A DNA stretch of 17,500 bases, from NCBI GenBank assembly GCA_034096865.1, contig JAWQFJ010028949.1, positions 1 through 17,500 on the forward strand. Direction: 5' to 3'. This document shows positions 7,919 to 17,094 of the stretch, piece after piece. Numbering within the stretch: the stretch's first letter is position 1; each line of letters starts with the position of its first letter. A program made the position numbers and the translations under genes. The notes beneath the pieces are model-generated. The model ran no database searches, was not told the DNA's origin, and saw only the letters and a program-made list of their open reading frames with translations. The stretch comes from Theodoxus fluviatilis (Eukaryota; Mollusca; Gastropoda; Cycloneritida; Neritidae).

Positions 7919-8000
7919 CCAATCAGATCCACCGCTGCACGAGCGCCTTGTCGATTTCGTGGCGTGCAGATATAAAAACCGCTGGTGCCTGTTGTCCTCG
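7919..8000 (+). promoter_or_regulatory. Candidate Pol II promoter: CCAAT box and TATA box
   Basis: CCAAT (7919-7923, within GCCAATCAG) lies 48 bases upstream of TATAAAAA (7971-7978). A start site would be expected near 8000. Directly upstream of the TATA box is GCGTGCA (7962-7968), whose complement TGCACGC fits the metal-response-element core TGCRCNC; a one-mismatch version begins at 7936. A strong splice donor follows 45 bases after the predicted start, which raises confidence that this is a real transcription unit. Metal response is speculative. Confidence 0.55.
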
Positions 8001-8044
8001 ACACGATAGCAGGAGATTCGCATCGCACCGTCGTAAATGTTTTG
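8001..8044 (+). other. Candidate first exon (probably non-coding)
   Basis: This lies between the expected start site and the splice donor at 8045. It contains one ATG (8037-8039), but splicing to 8140 would give ATG TTT TGA, a two-codon ORF. The exon is therefore either 5' untranslated or part of a non-coding RNA. The exact start is inferred from TATA spacing only. Confidence 0.45.
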
Positions 8045-8139
8045 GTAAGTCAACTTTTTTTGTTGTTTCCTTTCACGTGACGACATCAGTGTGAAGTTTT
8101 TGTGATATTGACATACATTTTGCCTTCTTTTCATTCTAG
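8045..8139 (+). other. Candidate 95-bp intron
   Basis: The donor G|GTAAGT (8045-8050) is near-consensus. The acceptor has a pyrimidine-rich tract, CCTTCTTTTCATTCTAG, ending at 8139. Position behind a CCAAT/TATA promoter and a length typical of short invertebrate introns support it. No protein evidence confirms it. Confidence 0.5.
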
Positions 8140-8553
8140 AGTTTGCATGTGATCTTTTATGGAACATAGGAAAGGCCCTACCTGGCACATTGAAAATAAA
8201 CAGCGACATACCTCGATGACATCCAGATTGTGTTAGAAAATACCTCATTTTACGGAGGACAAGTAAACAACACTGATTCTTGCATGAAGACGTGTTTGCT
8301 GTATGCCTGTTTAATTCAGTGACTAATGGTATAGAACAGGAAGCTCAACGTCTGGGTCTCTGTGTGGCTCTGTGGGTCTTGTTGTTTGTCTGTTAATGGC
8401 GTCACGCTCAAACCGCTGAACCGATTTACTTTTAGTTTGTATGTTCTTGGGGCCATCATTTTGGGAAGAACCACTTTTGTTTACAGTTTACTGACGACAA
8501 AGAACTTGTTTTAATGCAATAGAGAACTTAAAGTCTAAATACAATTGGATCAG
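8140..8553 (+). other. Downstream transcript or intergenic region with repeat-like motif
   Basis: If the intron is real, exon 2 starts at 8140. It holds only short ORFs, the best being 25 codons from about 8159, and AATAAA at 8195-8200, so a short non-coding transcript is possible. At about 8380-8440 the sequence has TTTGTCTGTTAATG followed by AAACCGCTGAACCGATTT. I associate this combination with repeat families seen in several invertebrate genomes, though no family can be named here. A second acceptor-like site (CTTTTGTTTACAG) ends at 8484. Confidence 0.4.
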
Positions 8554-8832
8554 ATGTCAAGCCACAGCATGACAGCTACCTTGCACGCAACCCGCGTCCT
8601 ATATTCCTCCCCTGTGGAATATTACCACAAAGGAGACGTACCCTGGGCAGCACTCCTAACTGACTGTGACTGGTTCCGTATTGAGATGGGTGACTCCTCT
8701 GTGCTCGGGCCTAATACAACCACCAAATTTGCACTCTACGTAGAATTTGAGAGAAAAGTTGTTGGAACGGCTTGTCTGAACCATACAGGACTCATTGTAG
8801 ATGCAGGAATCTCTTTGACGACTCAAAAGTAA
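8554..8832 (+). CDS. Unidentified ORF, 92 residues from ATG
   Basis: The frame is open from 8539 to the TAA at 8830-8832, with its first ATG at 8554 and a second at 8569 in better context (A at -3). The protein has balanced, non-repetitive composition, unlike the shadow ORFs around it. It has a charged and aromatic N-terminal half (VEYYHKGDVPW, CDWFRIEMGD), a run TTTKFALYVEFERK suggestive of a beta strand, and two possible N-glycosylation sites (NTT, NHT). No signal peptide or known domain is recognised. It may be an exon of a larger gene, a decayed transposon piece or chance. The promoter and intron at 7919-8139 lie upstream on the same strand but cannot be joined to it from sequence alone. 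Confidence 0.35.
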   Translation: MSSHSMTATLHATRVLYSSPVEYYHKGDVPWAALLTDCDWFRIEMGDSSVLGPNTTTKFALYVEFERKVVGTACLNHTGLIVDAGISLTTQK

Positions 8833-9020
8833 ACAACAAAGAAGTAGACAAATATCAGGCACAATATAGTTAGCGCCACAAATGCAATTCTGCTGGTACC
8901 GAATGATGCGAAAGGGGGTTAAAAGTGAGTGGTTGGTATGTGTTCCTGTGTTAAATGTTTATTCCGTCAAATTTTCCGTATAACACTTCTTTTTTATTTA
9001 TTAACGTGTGTCCTCTGTCT
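8833..9020. other. No gene seen
   Basis: Short unique-looking stretch between the ORF and the GT microsatellite. Confidence 0.5.
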
Positions 9021-9060
9021 GCCTGTGTTGTGTCTGTGTGAGTGTGTATATGTGTGTATA

Positions 9061-9108
<48 letters not shown>

Positions 9109-9148
9109 TGTGTGTGAGTGTGCGTGCGTGCGCGCGCCCGCACGTGCG
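9021..9148. repeat. GT microsatellite with CG-rich end
   Basis: Interrupted (TG)n, then a pure TG core from about 9068, TGTGAG interruptions near 9106-9120, and a closing TGCGTGCGCGCGCCCGCACG segment. It resembles the tract at 1403-1565 in drifting from TG toward CG steps at its right end. Confidence 0.96.
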
Positions 9149-9606
9149 AAAAGCATTACGATGTTCCCGAAAAGTATAGCAAAGAGGATCATTAAACCCC
9201 ACGGGGCATTAGGCTCCACTTCAATGAAAGAGCTTTAACATAATTTCAGTTTAAGATATTTTGTTTTCAAAATAAGTGTTAGCCAGTCAAGCCTATCTCA
9301 AAAAGGACATTTGGTTTTGGTTTTAAGTGGGAAAGTAGGTCAGTCACAAACGATTTTTTACACCACTCTTGTGCTGCCATGCTGAAAGTTTAAAAAACGT
9401 TCGCCTCTTAGCCCTCATTCACATCTAATTTTGATGTGCACTCGATGGTCAACAAAAGAACACACGAACTGCATCAGTGATTTTCTAACCACCAAGGCAA
9501 GTGCTCATGCATTAATGTTGTTATGTTTCGTGTTAGACTGTGTGTATTATGTACTGCGTTGGAAAACATTGAAGAGGACTTGTGGCATTTACTGTGATTA
9601 CTGGCG

Positions 9607-9609
<3 letters not shown>
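9149..9609. other. No gene seen
   Basis: AT-richer unique-looking DNA. The plus ORF at 9431-9655 ends in the GA microsatellite and has no recognisable content. Confidence 0.5.
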
Positions 9610-9650
<41 letters not shown>

Positions 9651-9705
9651 GGTGAGGTGAGATGAAGTGAAGTGAGGTGAGGTGAGGTGAAGTGAAGTGA
9701 GTGAG
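9610..9705. repeat. Compound GA dinucleotide and AGGTG/AAGTG pentanucleotide repeat
   Basis: 9610-9648 is (GA)n, followed without a gap by about eleven GAGGT/GAAGT-type pentamers to 9705. The strand is purine-rich throughout. Confidence 0.93.
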
Positions 9706-9914
9706 TGATCTTTGGTTTGGCCGACGACCCTTCACATTAAAAGTTTATCAATTAAACACATTAGAATTAATATATACACCTGCATCAGATTTCATACAAG
9801 CGATAGCTCCAGTCTGTTCTGATTTAGGTAAAATATCAATATATACCCAGTGCAAATCAGCGAGATCTTGTATGAGATATTGTTCAAGTCCATGTCATAT
9901 TGAAATAAATTGCT
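9706..9914. other. No gene seen
   Basis: AT-rich sequence with scattered TATA-like strings and AATAAA near 9904, without coding support. Confidence 0.5.
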
Positions 9915-9990
9915 AGGTCACATACTCATATGTACATATGCATCTATTCATTTTCAAGCTCTTCATGTGCTCGAACTTTAAAGCACTTCA
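9915..9990. repeat. Short duplicated segment, copy 1
   Basis: AGGTCACATACTC followed by TATTCATTTTCAAGC and a variant of GTGCTCGAACTTTAAAGCA align with 10111-10232. Copy 1 lacks the CA expansion found in copy 2. Confidence 0.7.
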
Positions 9991-10110
9991 AACAAGTGAT
10001 CATCCCAGACTTTTCCCACTAATTGCACAAAATCAAGAAATATTTACTGAGTAAATTAAGATCTGGAGCTACACAATGTACAAGTCCGCGTTAATCAAAA
10101 TTTTTATCAC

Positions 10111-10232
10111 AGGTCACACACACACGCAAGCACACACACACGCAAGCACACACGCACGCATGCACACGCACGCACAGACACACGTGTACGTACTCATTTT
10201 CAAGCACTTTGTGTACACGAACTATAAAAGCA
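10111..10232. repeat. Short duplicated segment, copy 2, expanded by CA repeats
   Basis: It starts AGGTCACACAC and ends GTACTCATTTTCAAGC plus GTGTACACGAACTATAAAAGC, matching the two ends of copy 1. The middle is replaced by a CA/CGCA microsatellite, making it about 45 bases longer. Confidence 0.7.
10115..10183. repeat. CA/CGCA microsatellite
   Basis: Interrupted (CA)n with GCAAG, CGCACGCATG and CAGACA steps, inside duplicated segment copy 2. Confidence 0.95.
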
Positions 10233-10299
10233 TCGTAAATAAACGTCGCGACATTTCGCGTTTTCTGCATTTTTGTCCTTCGATCTAACTAGATGTATT

Positions 10300-11443
10300 A
10301 ACATTCATTTTCTTTTACGTACTTTGCAAGATATTTGTTCCTAACCTCTTTGTATCCATGACAATTGAACAGAAATTGAGTTTCGTCCTAAACTTTTTCA
10401 CATAATGGACTGAATGTATTGCCAAGGTTTTCTTTTCTGGATCTGACATTTGATCCCAGGTCATTACTTCCTACCCTGAAACGTACGAAAACCACTCTGA
10501 ATTTTTCTATAGTAATGTCAGAAAGATAATTTTCACATTGCAGCAAATGTTTATACGAACGATACAAAACAAATCTGTCACTGCCACCAAAGTTCTGCAT
10601 TCCACTCTTTCTGAAAGCAATCACGCAATCTTCGTTTCGGAAGTTGTATAATATCATTTTTATTGATTGCACTATCTATCTGCGATATATATACAAAACC
10701 ATTTTTCGACAGAATTTCTTAACTGAATTTAACCAGGTCATATCACTAGGCAACTGTACAGTGGAAAGCATGGGTGAGGCTGAAGCCTATTATTTGATAT
10801 CGTCCGAAGTCTCAACCAATGTTTCACGGCTCGGACAGTGACACTTATACACAGAGGGTATCTACCCAATCCACCGTAGCACATTACATTGGGAGATTTT
10901 AAGTCTACGTTTAAGGAACTCACAGCTCCGAGCCATACAAGAGAGCTGGCTGTACCTGGGCGTCATAGAGGCGCAAGAACACTTTGGGGCTCAGCGTATG
11001 CAAATTCCACATGGTCTTGAGCAGTTGTACAGATTATTGTTTAGCTTTTACAATCTGACCTCCGAGAGCAGCTGTTATGGCCAGTTTGGTTGTGAACACA
11101 AAACCCAATTATTTATGACTGTTTACTGCCTCTAAACCATGTCATTAATATGCCACTTTTCTCCATGACCCAGGAATCCCCTCTTTCTGAATACATCGCC
11201 TTTGTTTTTTCTGCGTTAGTAGTAAGACCCAATTTACTAAACTAATCGGTCTGATGACTAATGTGACATTGACGTTGACTGGGGTGGGTGAAAGCAAAAC
11301 TATATAATCAGCGAACACAAGGGGAAATTCCAGGTAACGATTGCACACCGTACTGTTCACGTTATCTGACGTATTCTGCAACGCATGATATAAACAACTG
11401 TGCCGTGTCTCGCGCCGACTGGACAATGGAGCAGGTCCGAGAG
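10300..11443 (-). pseudogene. LINE 1: RT motifs B and C, C-terminal region and zinc-knuckle-like end
   Basis: Directly after the array the minus strand reads ALSDLLHCPVGARHG, a decayed motif B (usual GVRQG). FADYIVLLS at 11315-11289 is motif C, with the second catalytic Asp of FADD changed to Tyr. Then follow EAVNSHK, LGFVFTTKLA, VQLLKTMWNLHTLSPKVF, RLYDAQVQPALLYGSEL, MCYGGLGRYPLCIS, AVKHWLRL, RLRDCFQKEWNAEL, RFVLYRSYKHLLQCENYL and ITIEKFRVVFVRFRVGSN. It ends in SPLCEKV and FLFNCHGY, where a CxxC...C knuckle is expected and the first Cys has become Ser. At least three frame changes and several stops are visible. Confidence 0.85.
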
Positions 11444-14400
11444 GGCACCATTCCATCTCACGCTGGCACGAACCTCGGTGTACAGCTCTAGGCACCATTC
11501 CATCTCACGCTGGCACGAACCTCGGTGTACAGCTCTAGGCACCATTCCATCTCAACCTGGCACGAACCTCGGTGTACAGCTCTAGGCACCATTCCATCTC
11601 ACACTGGCACGAACCTCGGTGTACAGCTCTAGGCACCATTCCATCTCAACCTGGCACGAACCTCGGGGTACAGCTCTAGGCACCATTCCATCTCAACCTG
11701 GCACGAACCTCGGTGTACAGCTCTAGGCACCATTCCATCTCACACTGGCACGAACCTCGGTGTACAGCTCTAGGCACCATTCCATCTCACGCTGGCACGA
11801 ACCTCGGGGTACAGCTCTAGGCACCATTCCATCTCACCTGGCACGAACCTCGGTGTACAGCTCTAGGCACCATTCCATCTCAACCTGGCACGAACCTCGG
11901 TGTACAGCTCTAGGCACCATTCCATCTCAACCTGGCACGAACCTCGGTGTACAGCTCTAGGCACCATTCCATCTCACGCTGGCACGAACCTCGGTGTACA
12001 GCTCTAGGCACCATTCCATCTCACGCTGGCACGAACCTCGGTGTACAGCTCTAGGCACCATTCCATCTCAACCTGGCACGAACCTCGGTGTACAGCTCTA
12101 GGCACCATTCCATCTCACCCTGGCACGAACCTCAGGGTACAGCTCTAGGCACCATTCCATCTCAACCTGGCACGAACCTCGGTGTACAGCTCTAGGCACC
12201 ATTCCATCTCAACCTGGCACGAACCTCGGTGTACAGCTCTAGGCACCATTCCATCTCAACCTGGCACGAACCTCGGTGTACAGCTCTAGGCACCATTCCA
12301 TCTCACGCTGGCACGAACCTCGGTGTACAGCTCTAGGCACCATTCCATCTCAACCTGGCACGAACCTCAGGGTACAGCTCTAGGCACCATTCCATCTCAC
12401 GCTGGCACGAACCTCGGTGTACAGCTCTAGGCACCATTCCATCTCACCTGGCACGAACCTCGGTGTACAGCTCTAGGCACCATTCCATCTCACCTGGCAC
12501 GAACCTCGGTGTACAGCTCTAGGCACCATTCCATCTCACCTGGCACGAACCTCGGTGTACAGCTCTAGGCACCATTCCATCTCACCTGGCACGAACCTCG
12601 GTGTACAGCTCTAGGCACCATTCCATCTCACTCTGGCACGACCCTCGGTGTACAGCTCTAGGCACCATTCCATCTCACGCTGGCACGAACCTCGGTGTAC
12701 AGCTCTAGGCACCATTCCATCTCACGCTGGCACGAACCTCGGTGTACAGCTCTAGGCACCATTCCATCTCACACTGGCACGAACCTCGGTGTACAGCTCT
12801 AGGCACCATTCCATCTCAACCTGGCACGAACCTCGGTGTACAGCTCTAGGCACCATTCCATCTCACGCTGGCACGAACCTCGGTGTACAGCTCTAGGCAC
12901 CATTCCATCTCACGCTGGCACGAACCTCGGTGTACAGCTCTAGGCACCATTCCATCTCACACTGGCACGAACCTCGGTGTACAGCTCTAGGCACCATTCC
13001 ATCTCACACTGGCACGAACCTCGGTGTACAGCTCTAGGCACCATTCCATCTCACACTGGCACGAACCTCGGTGTACAGCTCTAGGCACCATTCCATCTCA
13101 CGCTGGCACGAACCTCGGTGTACAGCTCTAGGCACCATTCCATCTCACCCTGGCACGAACCTCGGGGTACAGCTCTAGGCACCATTCCATCTCACCTGGC
13201 ACGAACCTCGGTGTACAGCTCTAGGCACCATTCCATCTCACCCTGGCACGAACCTCGGTGTACAGCTCTAGGCACCATTCCATCTCACACTGGCACGAAC
13301 CTCGGTGTACAGCTCTAGGCACCATTCCATCTCACGCTGGCACGAACCTCGGTGTACAGCTCTAGGCACCATTCCATCTCACCCTGGCACGAACCTCGGT
13401 GTACAGCTCTAGGCACCATTCCATCTCACACTGGCACGAACCTCGGGTACAGCTCTAGGCACCATTCCATCTCAACCTGGCACGAACCTCGGGGTACAGC
13501 TCTAGGCACCATTCCATCTCACGCTGGCACGAACCTCGGTGTACAGCTCTAGGCACCATTCCATCTCAACCTGGCACGAACCTCGGTGTACAGCTCTAGG
13601 CACCATTCCATCTCACACTGGCACGAACCTCGGTGTACAGCTCTAGGCACCATTCCATCTCAACCTGGCACGAACCTCGGGGTACAGCTCTAGGCACCAT
13701 TCCATCTCACGCTGGCACGAACCTCGGTGTATAGCTCTAGGCACCATTCCATCTCAACCTGGCACGAACCTCGGGGTACAGCTCTAGGCACCATTCCATC
13801 TCACGCTGGCACGAACCTCGGTGTACAGCTCTAGGCACCATTCCATCTCAACCTGGCACGAACCTCGGTGTACAGCTCTAGGCACCATTCCATCTCACGC
13901 TGGCACGAACCTCGGTGTACAGCTCTAGGCACCATTCCATCTCACACTGGCACGAACCTCGGTGTACAGCTCTAGGCACCATTCCATCTCAACCTGGCAC
14001 GAACCTCGGTGTACAGCTCTAGGCACCATTCCATCTCACGCTGGCACGAACCTCGGTGTACAGCTCTAGGCACCATTCCATCTCAACCTGGCACGAACCT
14101 CGGTGTACAGCTCTAGGCACCATTCCATCTCACGCTGGCACGAACCTCGGTGTACAGCTGTAGGCACCATTCCATCTCACGCTGGCACGAACCTCGGGGT
14201 ACAGCTCTAGGCACCATTCCATCTCACGCTGGCACGAACCTCGGTGTACAGCTCTAGGCACCATTCCATCTCACGCAGGCACAAACCTCGGTGTACAGCT
14301 CTAGGCACCATTCCATCTCAACCTGGCACGAACCTCGGTGTACAGCTCTAGGCACCATTCCATCTCACGCTGGCACGAACCTCGGTGTACAGCTCTAGGC

Positions 14401-15948
14401 ACCATTCCATCTCAACCTGGCACGAACCTCGGTGTACAGCTCTAGGCACCATTCCATCTCAACCTGGCACGAACCTCGGTGTACAGCTCTAGGCACCATT
14501 CCATCTCAACCTGGCACGAACCTCGGGGTACAGCTCTAGGCACCATTCCATCTCAACCTGGCACGAACCTCGGTGTACAGCTCTAGGCACCATTCCATCT
14601 CACACTGGCACGAACCTCGGTGTACAGCTCTAGGCACCATTCCATCTCACGCTGGCACGAACCTCGGTGCACAGCTCTAGGCACCATTCCATCTCACGCT
14701 GGCACGAACCTCGGTGTACAGTTCTAGGCACCATTCCATCTCAACCTGGCACGAACCTCGGCGTACAGCTCTAAGCACCATTCCATCTCACGCTGGCACG
14801 AACCTCGGGGTACAGCTCTAGGCACCATTCCATCTCACGCTGGCACGAACCTCGGTGTACAGCTCTAGGCACCATTCCATCTCAACCTGGCACGAACCTC
14901 GGGGTACAGCTCTAGGCACCATTCCATCTCACGCTGGCACGAACCTCGGAGTACAGCTCTAGGCACCATTCCATCTCACACTGGCACGAACCTCGGGGTA
15001 CAGCTCTAGGCACCATTCCATCTCAACCTGGCACGAACCTCGGTGTACAGCTCTAGGCACCATTCCATCTCACGCTGGCACGAACCTCGGTGTACAGCTC
15101 TAGGCACCATTCCATCTCACGCTGGCACGAACCTCGGTGTACAGCTCTAGGCACCATTCCATCTCACGCTGGCACGAACCTTGGTGTACAGCTCTAGGCA
15201 CCATTCCATCTCACACTGGCACGAACCTCGGTGTACAGCTCTAGGCACCATTCCATCTCACGCTGACACGAACCTCGGTGTACAGCTCTAGGCACCATTC
15301 CATCTCACACTTGCACGAACCTCGGGGTACAGCTCTAGGCACCATTCCATCTCACGCTGGCACGAACCTCGGTGTACAGCTCTAGGCACCATTCCATCTC
15401 AACCTGGCACGAACCTCGGGGTACAGCTCGAGGCACCATTCCATCTCACGCTGGCACGAACCTCGGTGTACAGCTCTAGGCACCATTCCATCTCACACTG
15501 GCACGAACCTCGGTGTACAGCTCTAGGCACCATTCCATCTCAACCTGGCACGAACCTCGGTGTACAGCTCTAGGCACCATTCCATCTCACGCTGGCACGA
15601 ACCTCGGTGTACAGCTCTAGGCACCATTCCATCTCACACTGGCACGAACCTCGGTGTACAGCTCTAGGCACCATTCCATCTCACACTGGCACGAACCTCG
15701 GTGTACAGCTCTAGGCACCATTCCATCTCAACCTGGCACGAACCTCGGTGTACAGCTCTAGGCACCATTCCATCTCACGCTGGCACGAACCTCGGTGTAC
15801 AGCTCTAGGCACCATTCCATCTCAACCTGGCACGAACCTCGGTGTACAGCTCTAGGCACCATTCCATCTCACGCTGGCACGAACCTCGGTGTACAGCTCT
15901 AGGCACCATTCCATCTCACGCTGGCACGAACCTCGGTGTACAGCTCTA
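11444..15948. repeat. 47-bp minisatellite, 96 tandem copies, derived from RT sequence
   Basis: Plus-strand units run from GGCACCATTCC to GTACAGCTCTA. The array is 4505 bases long. Ninety-six units of 47 make 4512, and seven single-base deletions (six units with CTCACCTGG, one with CTCGGGTAC) account exactly for the difference. Main variants are at the CGC/ACC/CAC/CCC site after CATCTCA and at GGTGTAC/GGGGTAC. The reverse complement of a unit encodes ELYTEVRASVRWNGA, and both flanks are LINE RT sequence in the matching position. The repeat is therefore amplified RT coding sequence. Because the period is 47, the frame shifts every unit and a stop (TAG in CTCTAGGC on the plus strand) closes each frame within three units. 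ORFs within it are artefacts. Confidence 0.97.
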
Positions 15949-16733
15949 AGCTATTTTAAGAATTTAGTGGACCGACCCAGGCTATCCAAAACAGACCACA
16001 AACGTGGGCGACTTACCAAATCAAATGCGTTCTTATAATCCACAAAGACGGCATTCAATATCCCACGACCCCCACCACACACTCTTTATAGAAATCGAAT
16101 ACAGTGTGAATACGTGATCGAAGGTGGAACAGTCAGAGCGGGAACTGGCCTGTTCGAAGGCATATTCACTTTCCTCCTCCGCCCAAAATCGCAAGTAAAA
16201 ACTTTGCTCATAGTGTTCAACAAAGAAATTTCTCTGTAGTTTCGTGGATCAAGTTTGTCTCCTGATTTAAAGAAGGGGACAATTATGGAATAGTTCCAAC
16301 ATGGACGGAATAATGGTTATCACACAAATGATTAAAATGTTTTGTGAGGAAATGAGTCGTATATCCTCCAAATAGTTTCAGATGATCTCCAGATACTGTC
16401 GATACCAGGTACTCTTTTGTAGCTGTGTTTTGCTATCGACAACTGAACTTCTTCTTCTCTAATGGGTATGTCAAGTTCCTCATGAACAGCAGTTTGACTT
16501 TCATCACTTGGCTCAAATGAACATGCATTTACACTGAGGATATTATGAAAATATGAGCGCCATACATTCAAATCGACTTTAGGCATCTGGACTCTTCTAC
16601 CACCAGCACTTCGAACGAAAGGCCAAAAACTAGAGGAATTCGTTAAACTCTTGATTAAAATTTCACACGATGCATTGAAATAATCTGCTTTCTTGGTACG
16701 AAAAAGATTTTTGTAAATATGTTGTAGTTGCAC
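15949..16733 (-). pseudogene. LINE 1: pre-RT region and RT up to motif A
   Basis: The minus strand reads KYVQLQHIYKNLFRTKKADY, FWPFVRSAGG, VWRSYFHNILS, LDIPIREEEVQLSIAKHSYK and PGIDSI, the usual lead-in to non-LTR RT. Next come SIIVPFFKSGDK, PRNYREISLLNTMSKVF (about 16279-16197) and FVDYKNAFDLV (16050-16015), which is motif A with its catalytic Asp retained. The reading continues RLWSVLDSLGRSTKFLK and then meets the 47-bp array. An open frame covers 16733-16332; further down it is broken by stops and frame changes. Confidence 0.88.
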
Positions 16734-17094
16734 ATATTTTTCTCTGTCTGCCTTTGTTTTTCTTGATTAAGTAACGCTTCTTTTGCATTCTTTTAGGCTA
16801 TCTGACATTCTGCATCAAACCACTTGTGGTGGTTTTTTCTCTGCATGATCCTAATGAGTCATTACGATATATGCAGCATGCATGAACCAGCAAAATCTGG
16901 ACAAAAAAATTCAAAGCAGTCAGTATCATTGTCAATCATCTGGATAGCTGTGCTAATAGAACTTCTAATTCAGGAGACTCCACATTTATTCTAACATCTT
17001 GTACTTTCCTAACATCCCAAATACATTTTCAAATGTTCTCCCTCCGTGGAAAGAATTTGGTACATGGATTAGTATTCCTTTCAAGGTTAATTTC
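16734..17094 (-). pseudogene. LINE 1: linker between endonuclease and RT
   Basis: Heavily decayed, but WFDAECQIA and AKEALLNQEKQRQTEKYVQL can be read across stops on the minus strand. This matches the W..EC...K..A..AL segment between endonuclease and RT in APE-type elements. It joins the entries on either side without a visible gap. Confidence 0.65.

Noticed and set aside
10076..10288. Plus-strand ORF rich in HT/HA repeats
   Set aside because: Translation of the CA/CGCA microsatellite.
11760..13552. ORFs of about 66 codons repeating RHHSIS, WHEPR and ALGTIPS
   Set aside because: They are the 47-bp unit read through its three frames until the stop in CTCTAGGC. The period is not a multiple of three and nothing else supports coding.
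11444..15948. CRISPR-like array
   Set aside because: Units are contiguous with no unique spacers, the context is animal DNA, and the unit is explained as RT sequence.
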